Positions 32,217 to 40,907 are shown, counted from the stretch's first letter. The stretch: 45,036 nucleotides of DNA from an uncultured Lachnospiraceae bacterium (GCA_951801245.1 CATOMC010000017.1:1-45036); one strand, 5' to 3'. The notes: generated by a model from the letters alone, not told the origin. Made by a program: numbers and translations.

Positions 32217-32735
32217 ATGGCCAAAAATGTTCTGGCAGTAATTGATATGCAAAATGACTTTATTGACGGTACGCTGGGAACGCAGGAAGCGGAAGCTATC
32301 GTGGACAAAGCAGCGGCGCAGATCAGGGAATTTGACGGGCAAGTAGTGTATACGAGAGACACGCACTTCGAGGACTATCTGAATACGCAGGAGGGAGTAA
32401 AACTGCCGGTGGCACACTGTATCAAGGGGACACAGGGATGGCAGATCAGGGCGGAACTGACGGCATTACAAGACGATGATACCAGGATTTTTGATAAGCT
32501 GACGTTTGGCTGCGTAGAACTGGCACGGTATCTGCAGGAAATGGAAGATCTGGAGAGCGTTACACTGATAGGTCTATGCACCGATATCTGTGTTATCTCC
32601 AATGCCATGATTATCAAGTCATTTCTGCCGGAAGTGACCGTGAGAGTCAAAGCAGACTGTTGTGCTGGTGTGACACCGCAGAGCCATAACAATGCGTTGG
32701 AAGCCATGAAGATGTGTCAGATAGAGATTGTGTAG
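32217..32735 (+). CDS. Isochorismatase-fold cysteine hydrolase (nicotinamidase-like)
   Basis: A 172-aa enzyme of the isochorismatase superfamily. The Asp-Lys-Cys triad is seen as Asp10 ('AVIDMQNDF'), Lys94 ('IFDKLTFGC') and Cys125 ('GLCTDICVISNAM'), with the cis-peptide region just before the Cys. The H-C-I-K-G-T-Q-G-W block is the usual substrate-side loop. Nicotinamidase is the nearest well-known activity, but substrate cannot be proven. The start is the ATG at 32217, 6 bases after GGGGAGG; the ATG at 32211 directly touches that site. A 156-base gap with no supported gene separates it from the nitrilase gene. Confidence 0.88.
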   Translation: MAKNVLAVIDMQNDFIDGTLGTQEAEAIVDKAAAQIREFDGQVVYTRDTHFEDYLNTQEGVKLPVAHCIKGTQGWQIRAELTALQDDDTRIFDKLTFGCVELARYLQEMEDLESVTLIGLCTDICVISNAMIIKSFLPEVTVRVKADCCAGVTPQSHNNALEAMKMCQIEIV

Positions 32736-32891
32736 GAACGGGGACAGATACAGCATATGTGGCGATGGCCGTGACGGCTGTGTTTATAGCAGCAGTGGTG
32801 ACGTTGTTAATTGTCATGTAGGAATGGTAACGGGGCCAAAAGACAGGCTGTCAATTATGCGATCAGGTAATTCACAGGAATGGAGAGAGAC

Positions 32892-33791
32892 ATGGAGAGT
32901 TTGAAGGTGGCTTTGCTGCAATTGCGACCAAGTGAGTTAATAGAGGAAAATCTGCAAAAAGGGTTGACTGCCTGCAGACAGGCGAAGGAAATGGGCGCGG
33001 ATATTGCGCTTTTTCCGGAAATGTGGAGCGTGGGCTATCGGATTCCGGAAAATGTCGAGGCGCTGAAGAAAGCCGCCGTTTCGGTAGAAAGCGATTTTAT
33101 AAAGGCCTATAAAGAACTTGCGAAAGAACTGGATATGGCAGTGGCTGTCACGCTTTTGGAAGATTGGGAGCCGCTTCCCAGAAATACATTGGTTTTAATT
33201 GACCGAAATGGTCATAATATATTGACCTATGCAAAGGTACATACCTGTGATTTTGGAGAGGAATACAGGCTGACACCGGGAGAGGACTTCTATGTGGCAG
33301 ATCTGGATACGGCTAAGGGAACGGTGAAAACAGGAGCCATGATTTGCTATGACAGAGAATTTCCGGAAAGTGCAAGGATTCTTATGTTGAAAGGCGCGGA
33401 ACTAATTCTGACACCAAATGCCTGTCCTATGGAGATAAACCGCATTTCCCAGCTTCGGGCGAGAGCTTATGAGAATATGCTGGGAATCGCTACCGCGAAT
33501 TATCCGGCAGGTCATCCTGACTGTAACGGTCATTCTACGGCTTTTGACGGGATTGCCTATAAGCCGGAACTTCCGGAGTCGAGAGATACGATGCTGCTTG
33601 ATGCAGGAGAGGAAGAGGGGATTTATCTGGCGGATTTTCCGATGACGGATATCAGAGCATACCGCAGCAGGGAAGTACATGGCAATGCCTATCGGCGGCC
33701 GGATCTGTATGGACCTTTGGTGGAGGATTGTATCCGGGAACCCTTTGTGCGGGCCGATTACAGATGGAAGAGAAAGGGTAAGAAACCATGA
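32892..33791 (+). CDS. Carbon-nitrogen hydrolase (nitrilase superfamily)
   Basis: A 299-aa amidohydrolase with the Glu-Lys-Cys triad: Glu43 ('ALFPEMWSVGY'), Lys115 ('YAKVHTCDFGEE') and Cys152 ('AMICYDREFPESARIL'). The family cleaves nonpeptide C-N bonds, for example in omega-amides or carbamoyl compounds. The 'DFGEEYRLTPGEDF' pattern after the Lys is typical of the plain carbon-nitrogen hydrolase group. The start taken is the ATG at 32892 with GGAG five bases upstream; the ATG at 32880 is also in frame. It overlaps nth by four bases (ATGA), so the two are co-translated. Confidence 0.9.
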   Translation: MESLKVALLQLRPSELIEENLQKGLTACRQAKEMGADIALFPEMWSVGYRIPENVEALKKAAVSVESDFIKAYKELAKELDMAVAVTLLEDWEPLPRNTLVLIDRNGHNILTYAKVHTCDFGEEYRLTPGEDFYVADLDTAKGTVKTGAMICYDREFPESARILMLKGAELILTPNACPMEINRISQLRARAYENMLGIATANYPAGHPDCNGHSTAFDGIAYKPELPESRDTMLLDAGEEEGIYLADFPMTDIRAYRSREVHGNAYRRPDLYGPLVEDCIREPFVRADYRWKRKGKKP

Positions 33792-34420
33792 GAAAAAAGG
33801 AACTGGCGCTTGTTGTGATCGAGAGACTGAAAGAAGAATATCCGGATGCGGGATGTACACTGGATTATAACGAGGCGTGGAAGCTGCTTGTCAGTGTGAG
33901 ACTGGCGGCACAATGTACGGATGCAAGAGTGAATGTAGTGGTGGAGAAACTGTACGAGAAGTTTCCGGATGTGGAGGCTCTGGCAGCAGCACCGGTGGAA
34001 GAAATAGAAGCAATCGTGCATCCCTGCGGGCTTGGAAAGAGCAAGGCCAGAGATATCAGCGCCTGCATGAAGATGCTGCAGCAGGAGTATGGCGGCAGGG
34101 TACCGGAGGATTTTGATGCGCTGTTAAAACTGCCAGGTGTGGGCAGGAAGAGCGCCAACCTGATTATGGGAGACGTGTTCGGCAAGCCTGCCATAGTTAC
34201 GGATACGCACTGTATCCGGCTCTGTAACCGGATCGGTCTGGTGGATGGCATCAAGGAGCCTAAGAAAGTGGAGATGGCATTGTGGAAGATTATGCCGCCG
34301 GAAGAAGGCAGTGATTTCTGCCATAGGCTGGTCTATCACGGCAGAGAAGTATGTACGGCCAGGACAGCGCCCTACTGCGACAGATGCTGTCTTCGGGATA
34401 TCTGCAGGAAAAATATCTGA
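33788..34420 (+). CDS. nth: Endonuclease III
   Basis: A 210-aa DNA glycosylase/AP-lyase for oxidised pyrimidines. The helix-hairpin-helix is 'LLKLPGVGRKSANLIMGDVF' with catalytic Lys121, and the catalytic Asp139 is in 'AIVTDTHCIRLCNRIGLV'. A 4Fe-4S cluster motif is at the C-terminus: 'CTARTAPYCDRCCLRDIC'. Its spacing is C-x7-C-x2-C-x5-C, one residue longer in the first gap than the usual C-x6-C-x2-C-x5-C. The start overlaps the end of the hydrolase gene. Together with tag, 1.6 kb upstream, it makes a small base-excision repair neighbourhood. Confidence 0.96.
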   Translation: MRKKELALVVIERLKEEYPDAGCTLDYNEAWKLLVSVRLAAQCTDARVNVVVEKLYEKFPDVEALAAAPVEEIEAIVHPCGLGKSKARDISACMKMLQQEYGGRVPEDFDALLKLPGVGRKSANLIMGDVFGKPAIVTDTHCIRLCNRIGLVDGIKEPKKVEMALWKIMPPEEGSDFCHRLVYHGREVCTARTAPYCDRCCLRDICRKNI

Positions 34421-34498
34421 CGGCAATGGTTTAGATGCCAGAGCGCGGCCAAGAATGGCCTTATCCGGCATGTAGATGCTTTGGAATGGAGATTATAG

Positions 34499-35350
34499 AT
34501 GAAACTTACGATGCTTGGCACGGGGATGGCGATGGTCACCGCGTGCTATAATACTTGTTTTGTATTGCAGGAAAGAGAAGAAAGTATGCTGGTGGATGGC
34601 GGCGGCGGAAACGGCGTTCTGGTACAGCTTGCGAAGGCCGGAATTGACTGGAAGAGTATTCGTCATATTTTCATTACGCACAAACACATCGACCACATCA
34701 TGGGAATCCTGTGGGTGATCCGCAAGATTGGGCAGGGAATCAACAGGGGAGACTATGACGGCTGTGTACAGATATACGGACATGACGAGGTCATCCTGAT
34801 CCTGCAGAATATGGCGGATGCTCTGCTGCAGGATAAGATTAAGAAGTATATCGGCAGCAGGATCATCTTTCAGGTCGTGAAAGACGCAGAGTCCAGACAG
34901 ATCCTGGGGCATACAGTAACTTTTTTTGATATTTTATCCACCAAGGACAAACAGTATGGCTTTACGATAGAGTATACAAAAGGGAAACGTCTTACCTGCT
35001 GCGGAGATGAACCATATAATAACCAAAATAGTCAATATGTAACCGGAAGCGACTGGCTGATGCTGGAGGCTTTCTGCATGTGTGGAGAGGCAGAGTTGTT
35101 TCAACCCTATGAGAAACACCACAGCACAGTCAAGGAAGCCTGCGAACAGGCGGAGGCACTGCATATCCCGAACCTGATTCTGTATCATACCGAAGATACA
35201 CATATGGGACAGAGAAAAAGGCTGTATCGTGCGGAAGGACGACAGTATTATCATGGGAATCTCTGTGTGCCGGATGATCTGGAGCACTATACGCTGGACG
35301 GTGAAGAGCATAGGGACGACCAAAGCAGAATATCTGGAGAGGACAGATAA
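34499..35350 (+). CDS. MBL-fold metallo-hydrolase, RNase Z-like
   Basis: A 283-aa metallo-beta-lactamase-fold protein. The zinc motif is 'ITHKHIDHIMG' (His61, His63, Asp65, His66), preceded by 'LTMLGTGMAMVTACYNTCFV' and 'MLVDGGGGNGV', and followed by 'LTCCGDEPY' and 'LILYHTEDTHMG' for the later metal ligands. This layout is that of RNase Z/ElaC-like hydrolases, but the aspartate-containing late ligand is altered ('CGDEP') and no tRNA exosite arm is apparent. Its substrate is unknown. The ATG follows GGAGATTATAG. The gap before it holds nested inverted repeats (ATGCC/GGCAT around GGCC/GGCC, 34435-34472). It is followed after four bases by an unknown gene, so they form an operon. Confidence 0.85.
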   Translation: MKLTMLGTGMAMVTACYNTCFVLQEREESMLVDGGGGNGVLVQLAKAGIDWKSIRHIFITHKHIDHIMGILWVIRKIGQGINRGDYDGCVQIYGHDEVILILQNMADALLQDKIKKYIGSRIIFQVVKDAESRQILGHTVTFFDILSTKDKQYGFTIEYTKGKRLTCCGDEPYNNQNSQYVTGSDWLMLEAFCMCGEAELFQPYEKHHSTVKEACEQAEALHIPNLILYHTEDTHMGQRKRLYRAEGRQYYHGNLCVPDDLEHYTLDGEEHRDDQSRISGEDR

Positions 35351-35354
35351 GAGC

Positions 35355-36104
35355 ATGGATAAACCGGGTTATTTTCAGACTGCGCTGTCGAATTTTGCAA
35401 CAGATGTGGCTTGCGGGGGTGCCATCAGGCATTTGACGGATATCGGGTATACACTTGACCAGATTGTGGAGCGGCTGGATTATCCGGCGCCCCGTGCGAA
35501 AGTACAGCGGATCATGATGGAATATCTGTATGAGAGCGGCGTGCTTTTGCGGGAGGAACCTTCTGCGGCCCTGTTTGCCGGGCGGGAAGCTTTTATACAA
35601 GAACAGGATGCTTATGGAAGGCGCAGCATACGCAGAATAGAGATCGACCATAATAGTCAATTTGAAGCGACAAAGGTGCCGGATTCGACAAGAATGTCAC
35701 AGAACGAAAAGAGATTGGAAAAACGGGAAATTCTTTGGAAAGAATTCATATATCAGGATAAGCGGGATGGTAAACTGACAGAACTGTTATATAGAAAGTG
35801 TAAAGAGAATGGTGAATCATACAGTTATGTATCTTGCGATTTTGGATTTTTAAATATTGACCAGAATGGTTATAATGCACATAAAGAAGATAAAATACGT
35901 GCACAAAAGCTTATGGCTTGCCTCAATAACCGTCAGCAGGACTATCTAAAGGGAATTCACTGGGAACATTCGGTCGTGTATCACAGACTAAATCAGCGGA
36001 TGCTTGAGACCATCGGTAAACTCTACGAGGCAGGAGTCTACAGCGGGACATGCTATTTTGCTGTCAGCCAGGAAAAGGTCAGGGTGGAAGCGCATGAAGA
36101 GTAG
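35355..36104 (+). CDS. Conserved-looking hypothetical protein, operon partner of the MBL protein
   Basis: A 249-aa soluble protein I do not recognise. The N-terminal third ('FQTALSNFATDVACGGAIRH', 'LTDIGYTLDQIVERLDYPAP', 'RAKVQRIMMEYLYESGVLL') looks like a helical, winged-helix-type DNA- or RNA-binding domain. The C-terminal part is rich in charged residues and aromatic positions ('RQQDYLKGIHWEHSVVYHRL', 'GVYSGTCYFAVSQEKV'). It starts four bases after the MBL gene, so the pair is probably co-translated, suggesting a shared nucleic acid substrate (inference). The start codon ATG at 35355 follows AGAGGACAGATAAGAGC, a loose site. Confidence 0.6.
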   Translation: MDKPGYFQTALSNFATDVACGGAIRHLTDIGYTLDQIVERLDYPAPRAKVQRIMMEYLYESGVLLREEPSAALFAGREAFIQEQDAYGRRSIRRIEIDHNSQFEATKVPDSTRMSQNEKRLEKREILWKEFIYQDKRDGKLTELLYRKCKENGESYSYVSCDFGFLNIDQNGYNAHKEDKIRAQKLMACLNNRQQDYLKGIHWEHSVVYHRLNQRMLETIGKLYEAGVYSGTCYFAVSQEKVRVEAHEE

Positions 36105-36218
36105 AGCAGTGATGCGATGAGATCAGGGTTGTAATAAAAAAGGGGCAGAGTGCGATCACATCAGAACAGCGGCGTGATGGGAAAGTCTATAGTGCGTGAA
36201 AGTTTGTAACATGGAAAA

Positions 36219-36301
36219 CAAGTCAAATACCCCGTAACAGGGCTGCGGGGTATCTGACCCTCGCGGCATTCGCCAAATACTCGTGCAGGCACGGTACTTG
36301 G
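36219..36301. repeat. Double hairpin in the gap before the aminopeptidase
   Basis: ATACCCCG (36227-36234) pairs with CGGGGTAT (36246-36253). A second, interrupted stem joins CCAA, TAC, CGTG (36273-36285) with CACG, GTA, TTGG (36290-36301). CTCGCGG occurs twice nearby. This looks like an intergenic repeat element or structured RNA in the 241-base gap; no gene is seen there. Confidence 0.5.
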
Positions 36302-36345
36302 CTCATTGCTCGCGGGAATGAATAGTAGATGGAAAGTAAGCAAAA

Positions 36346-37683
36346 ATGGGTAGGCATGAAAAGGAGACAGAGCCATATATGGAAAAAACAGGACAAAGAG
36401 ACAGTCAGGGGAATACCACATCTTATATAGAGGGCTTATTTGATTTCATCAATAACAGCCCCACTTGCTTTCATGCGGTGGAGAATATCGATAAAGAACT
36501 GGAAGGGGCAGGATATCACAAGCTTTCTGAAAAAAGTGTATGGAAAATTCGGATGGGTGAAAAATATTATGTAAACCGAAATAATTCTGCTGTCATAGCA
36601 TTTTCCGTACCAAAGAAATCGTCGAAAGGGTTCCACATCGTGGCGGCTCACAGCGATTCCCCCTGCTTTAAACTAAAGGAACTGCCGGAACTGACCGTGG
36701 AGGAACATTATCTGAAATGGAATGTGGAGAAATACGGCGGCATGATTCTGTCTACCTGGCTTGACAGGCCGCTGTCAATTGCCGGTCGCGTGGTCGTGAA
36801 GGAATCAGATGAAATGGTAACCAGATTGGTCAATATTGATCGAAATATAGCAGTGATCCCTAATGTGGCCATACACATGAACCGGGATATGAACAAAGGA
36901 ATTGAATATAATCCGCAGACAGACATGCCGCCGCTTGCAGGCAGTGCGGATCACAGGAACGGGTATCTTTCCCTGCTTGCACGGGAAGCGGGCGTGGAGG
37001 CTGATCAGATTCTGGGACAGGATATTTTCTTGTATAACAGGGATAAATGCAGCAGATTAGGCTTGGACGAGGAATATATCTGCGGTCCGAGACTGGATGA
37101 TCTGGAGTGCGCTTATGCCGGATTGAAGGCGCTTGTGGGGGAGGAGCCGCAAAACTATATTACGATGCTGGCGGTTTTTGACAACGAGGAAGTGGGAAGC
37201 GGCACCAAACAGGGAGCGGACTCTTCCTTTTTGCGGGATGTACTGTCCCGAATCCGAAGCGGACTCCAGCTTACAGAAGAGCAGTATCAGTGTATGTTGG
37301 CGGAGAGTTTTCTGATTTCTGCGGATAACGCCCATGCGGTGCACCCCAATCATCCGGAGATGACCGATTCAGTCAATAAATCTTATCTCAATGAGGGAAT
37401 CGTGATCAAATATCACGGCTCCCAGCGCTATGCGACAGATGCCTATTCGGCGGCTGTGATGAAAGACATATGCCGGGAAGCGGGTGTGCCGTGTCAGACT
37501 TATGTGAATCGTTCGGACATTGCCGGAGGAAGTACGCTCGGCAATATTCTGATGGCGCAGGTGTCCATGAATACCGTTGATATCGGCCTGCCGCAGCTTG
37601 CCATGCACTCCGCCTGTGAGACCGCAGGAACAAAGGATTTGGACTACCTGGTCAAAGCGCTTTCCGTTTTTTACAGAAAGTGA
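36346..37683 (+). CDS. M18 family aminopeptidase
   Basis: A 445-aa cytosolic metallo-aminopeptidase that trims N-terminal residues, with preference for acidic or neutral ones in the family. Metal ligands: His in 'HIVAAHSDSPCFKLK', Asp in 'CGPRLDDLECAYAG', Glu pair in 'AVFDNEEVGSGTKQG', Asp in 'ISADNAHAVHPNHPE' and His in 'PQLAMHSACE'. 'YIEGLFDFINNSPTCFHAV' is the usual N-terminus of the domain. The start is ATG at 36346, or ATG at 36379 twelve bases after AAGGAG; the choice changes only 11 disordered residues. Its 3' end overlaps the convergent AraC gene by 13 bases. Confidence 0.92.
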   Translation: MGRHEKETEPYMEKTGQRDSQGNTTSYIEGLFDFINNSPTCFHAVENIDKELEGAGYHKLSEKSVWKIRMGEKYYVNRNNSAVIAFSVPKKSSKGFHIVAAHSDSPCFKLKELPELTVEEHYLKWNVEKYGGMILSTWLDRPLSIAGRVVVKESDEMVTRLVNIDRNIAVIPNVAIHMNRDMNKGIEYNPQTDMPPLAGSADHRNGYLSLLAREAGVEADQILGQDIFLYNRDKCSRLGLDEEYICGPRLDDLECAYAGLKALVGEEPQNYITMLAVFDNEEVGSGTKQGADSSFLRDVLSRIRSGLQLTEEQYQCMLAESFLISADNAHAVHPNHPEMTDSVNKSYLNEGIVIKYHGSQRYATDAYSAAVMKDICREAGVPCQTYVNRSDIAGGSTLGNILMAQVSMNTVDIGLPQLAMHSACETAGTKDLDYLVKALSVFYRK

Positions 37684-38687
37684 TTCAGATTGTCAAAGCA
37701 GCTTACAAAGTCTCCGTCCTTAGACAAGACTTTGTGCGTCCTGTAGTAGGTGGGCGTACAGCCCAGAAATTTTTTGAATAGCTTATTAAAGTAGCTGGTA
37801 TTGTTAAAGCCTACGGAGAGCGCCAGATCTGCGATCGACGGCGGATTGGCTGAAGGAATCATCAACTTTTTGGTGGCTTCAAAAATACGGTATTTCATCA
37901 AATATTCAAAAGGTGTCATTTGAAGGGTTCTTGCAAAACAGCGGCAACACTCACTTTTACTGATATGGACACTGTCGGCGATATCCTCCAGAGAGATTGG
38001 CTCCGAATAATGTGTCCGGATATACATAAGAGCCTGTTTGACCCGCTGCTCGTCCAGGGATGCACGGGAGGAGACTGCCTGCTTCTGAGGCTGCGGTAGA
38101 TGACTGATCAGGTCAGACCAGAAATGACACAGATATCCTTTGGTAGCAAGTTCATAGCCAAAGCTCTGTGTCAGGTTGACAGAGATGGCATTATTCAAAG
38201 ATGCCAGCATACGTTTGTGCCAGGGGTCATTCTCGTCTAACAGAAACATTCTGAAAAGCTGATAATTCTGTATTGGCAGCAGATACTGTGCCTGCAGATA
38301 ACTGCTCCTATATCCGAATAAGAACTCCGGTTGAAAGACAATTGCATAGAAAGTACAGTTTTGCTGATTCAGAGAATGGATACAGTGTATGACGTTCTGA
38401 TTGATGATGACGCCCTGACCGGGGTGAATCACGTAGGAAGTATCGTCGGAGAAAATCTCGGCCGTGCCTTCCTGGATGATCAGAATCTCCATTTCTTCGT
38501 GCCAGTGCCAGCGGATCCAGTTCATGTAAGAGTTACGCAAATCCAGAAAATAGGCACTGACAGGGTATTCCAGAGTTCCAAAATCTTTTTTCTCATGGAG
38601 ATTGTCGTAGTTCTTCATGGAGTTTTCATCCTGCGACGGCATGGAAGAAACTTCATTTCTTAAAATGATATTATCTGCAGTATTCAT
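37671..38687 (-). CDS. AraC-family transcription regulator with cupin domain
   Basis: A 338-aa regulator. The N-terminal half is a cupin-type ligand-binding domain ('WIRWHWHEEMEILIIQEGTA', 'IHPGQGVIINQNVIHCIHSL') and the last 100 residues the AraC double HTH ('ALMYIRTHYSEPISLEDIAD', 'SVHISKSECCRCFARTLQMT', 'LALSVGFNNTSYFNKLFKKF', 'LGCTPTYYR'). Such proteins usually control carbohydrate genes. The start is the third codon of the frame, ATG at 38687, six bases after GAGGA; the first ATG is inside that site. It is divergent from the S8 protease across 212 bases, so that gene is a candidate target. Confidence 0.93.
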   Translation of the reverse strand: MNTADNIILRNEVSSMPSQDENSMKNYDNLHEKKDFGTLEYPVSAYFLDLRNSYMNWIRWHWHEEMEILIIQEGTAEIFSDDTSYVIHPGQGVIINQNVIHCIHSLNQQNCTFYAIVFQPEFLFGYRSSYLQAQYLLPIQNYQLFRMFLLDENDPWHKRMLASLNNAISVNLTQSFGYELATKGYLCHFWSDLISHLPQPQKQAVSSRASLDEQRVKQALMYIRTHYSEPISLEDIADSVHISKSECCRCFARTLQMTPFEYLMKYRIFEATKKLMIPSANPPSIADLALSVGFNNTSYFNKLFKKFLGCTPTYYRTHKVLSKDGDFVSCFDNLNHFL

Positions 38688-38899
38688 GAGCATTCCTCAT
38701 TTGTGTGAAAATCCCGTGCAATCCGATACCGGAAGGAAAACGCCTGGGGATAGGATTGTATGTAACTATAAAAATATATTAGCATATCTACAAAGCGTAG
38801 TCAAAGAAAGTCGGAAAGCAACACAGAATGACCATGAAAAACACTGCGCATATGATGGTAATAATAGAACTATAATAGCCTATAAGATTGGATGACGCA

Positions 38900-40681
38900 A
38901 TGGATTCTCAGAAAAATGAAAACCTGCTGAACCTGGCACTGGATACAGCACCTTCGGAACGACAGCAGTCGCTGGAATTAAACGTTGGATATGATATAGA
39001 GGAGAATACCTGGGAGGTGATTGTAAAATATCATGGAAGCCTGCAGGAATTGTCTCCGAGAGGGATTGTGGCAGAAGAACTGATTGCCGGTTATGCGATC
39101 CTGACGGTACCGGAATCCCTAATGGAGAGTCTGGCATTGATTGAACAGATCGAGTATATTGAAAAGCCTAAGAGGCTTTTTTTTGCAGATTTAGCAGGCA
39201 ATTCGGCGGCCTGCTTTGCACCTGGCAGCGTGATATCGCAGAATCTTACCGGAAAAGGGGTTCTGGTGGCAGTCATAGATTCTGGTATCAGCTATTGGAA
39301 TGAAGATTTCCGCCATGCGGACGGCACGACAAGAATACGCTTTCTCTGGGATCAGGTACTGGGGCAGGAATATGATGAAAATCAGATAAATGCTGCGCTT
39401 GCCACAGGAGACAGACAGGCGGCTTGGCAGATTGTCCCCAGCATAGATACCACCGGACATGGAACGGCAGTCGCCGGGATTGCAGCCGGAAATGGAGGAA
39501 GAGGCGGAATGGCCTATGCCGGAATTGCCAGAGAAAGCGATCTTTTGATCGTGAGGCTGGGAAATCCCAGAGCAGACTCTTTTCCACGAACCACAGAATT
39601 GATGCGTGCATTGACCTATGTGGTTAATAAATCGATAGAACTGCAAATGCCTCTGGCAGTCAATCTCAGCTTTGGAAATACTTACGGTGCCCATAACGGT
39701 ACGTCGCTGGTGGAACGATTCCTGGATAATATTTCGGAGATAGGCAGAAGCGTCATCTGTGTAGGCAGCGGAAATGAGGGCGCTTCCGGTGGGCATGTGG
39801 GCGGCAGTGTGAAAGTGACCGGACGGGAGGCTAATGAACCGACTAATACAGTCAATCAAGATGACGCAAATGTCGATGATACCATAGAACGAGTGGAACT
39901 GATAGTTGGTGTCTATGAAACAGGACTGAATGTACAGCTTTGGAAAGAATATGTGGACCGTTATCTGGTGACACTGGTGTCGCCCTCAGGAGAGTCCTTT
40001 CAGGTAGATACTGACCGGCCCGGTAAACAGACTTACCGATTACAGCAGACACAGATCCTGCTCTATAATGGCGAACCGGCGCCTTATATGACAAGCCAGG
40101 AAATCTACTTTGACTTCCTGCCGGCAAATGGAAACAGGTATCTGGACCAGGGGGTATGGACCTTTGAACTACGGCCTTTACGAACCGTAACCGGCAACTA
40201 TACCTTTTATCTGCCTTCCGGTACGGTGCGCAGTGCCAATACACGTTTCGTGAGACCTACGCCAGATGTGACCCTGACAATTCCCTCTACAGCAGTCAAA
40301 GTAGTCACCGTAGGCGCCTATGACCCGGGATACGAGTCTTATGCCGATTTTTCTGGAAGAGGATATCTATATCAGGAGCAGGTTAACAGCCGTACATCCG
40401 ATACGTATGTCAAGCCGGATCTGGTGGCACCCGGCGTGGGCGTGCTTGCACCAAATCGGGATGGCGGATACAGTCCTGTTACGGGCACGTCTTTTGCTAC
40501 GCCTTTTGTGACCGGTGCGGCGGCGGTGCTGATGCAGTGGGGGATTGTGAACGGGAATGATTCTTATTTGTATGGGGAGAAGGTGAAGGCGTATTTAAGA
40601 CGGGGGGCGAAGCCGATTCGTGGGGAGAGGGTGTATCCGAATGAGAAGGTGGGGGCGTATGGTAATATAGTGTCAAGTTAG
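38900..40681 (+). CDS. S8 family subtilisin-like protease, C-terminus altered
   Basis: A 593-aa serine protease of the clostridial subtilase type with an inserted domain of about 160 residues. The triad is Asp127 ('LVAVIDSGISYW'), His187 ('TTGHGTAVAGIAAGNG') and Ser531 ('VTGTSFATPFVTGAA'); oxyanion Asn is in 'CVGSGNEG'. No signal peptide is visible. The start ATG at 38900 follows GGATGACGCA. The C-terminus ends '...VYPNEKVGAYGNIVSS' at the point where relatives read 'YPn..WGyG.l.L..'. The last codons are AT-rich, unlike the G-rich ones before, and lie in the first arm of the inverted repeat at 40661-40839, so a mobile element seems to have replaced the last residues. Confidence 0.88.
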   Translation: MDSQKNENLLNLALDTAPSERQQSLELNVGYDIEENTWEVIVKYHGSLQELSPRGIVAEELIAGYAILTVPESLMESLALIEQIEYIEKPKRLFFADLAGNSAACFAPGSVISQNLTGKGVLVAVIDSGISYWNEDFRHADGTTRIRFLWDQVLGQEYDENQINAALATGDRQAAWQIVPSIDTTGHGTAVAGIAAGNGGRGGMAYAGIARESDLLIVRLGNPRADSFPRTTELMRALTYVVNKSIELQMPLAVNLSFGNTYGAHNGTSLVERFLDNISEIGRSVICVGSGNEGASGGHVGGSVKVTGREANEPTNTVNQDDANVDDTIERVELIVGVYETGLNVQLWKEYVDRYLVTLVSPSGESFQVDTDRPGKQTYRLQQTQILLYNGEPAPYMTSQEIYFDFLPANGNRYLDQGVWTFELRPLRTVTGNYTFYLPSGTVRSANTRFVRPTPDVTLTIPSTAVKVVTVGAYDPGYESYADFSGRGYLYQEQVNSRTSDTYVKPDLVAPGVGVLAPNRDGGYSPVTGTSFATPFVTGAAAVLMQWGIVNGNDSYLYGEKVKAYLRRGAKPIRGERVYPNEKVGAYGNIVSS

Positions 40682-40839
40682 CAAGGAGCCAGTAAAATCA
40701 AGGGTTTCCGCTGATTTAGTCCTATGAAAAATTTGCTTTGAAAAAATTTTCGACATGTCGAAAATGAGCAAAATTGGATTAAGACGGGCCTGTTTTTAAC
40801 CAGAAAACTGAAAATCAAGCAACTTGACACTAATATACC
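40661..40839. repeat. Imperfect 19-bp terminal inverted repeats
   Basis: GGTAATATAGTGTCAAGTT (40661-40679) and AACTTGACACTAATATACC (40821-40839) are inverse copies with 16 of 19 positions matching. They bound a 179-base block at the end of the S8 gene. This is the shape of a MITE or of an IS end pair. Palindrome 40747-40764 lies near its middle. Confidence 0.7.
40747..40764. promoter_or_regulatory. Perfect 18-bp palindrome
   Basis: TTTTCGACATGTCGAAAA is fully self-complementary. The dyad is extended, with gaps, by AAATTTGCT (40729-40737) and AGCAAAATT (40767-40775). It suits binding by a dimeric protein; the element's own ParB or a repressor are candidates. Confidence 0.6.
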
Positions 40840-40907
40840 ACCAAGCCGTTTGGTGTTGTAAAACGTGTCCCTAAAAAGGAGTGATAACTTAATATTTGAA
40901 GTTTAGG

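Noticed and set aside
32765..32821. 18-aa hydrophobic peptide frame (MAVTAVFIAAVVTLLIVM)
   Set aside because: It resembles a small membrane peptide or type I toxin, but there is no ribosome site or terminator, and no antisense RNA signal is seen.
36105..36345. A tRNA or known small RNA in the gap
   Set aside because: No cloverleaf or CCA end is found; only two imperfect hairpins.
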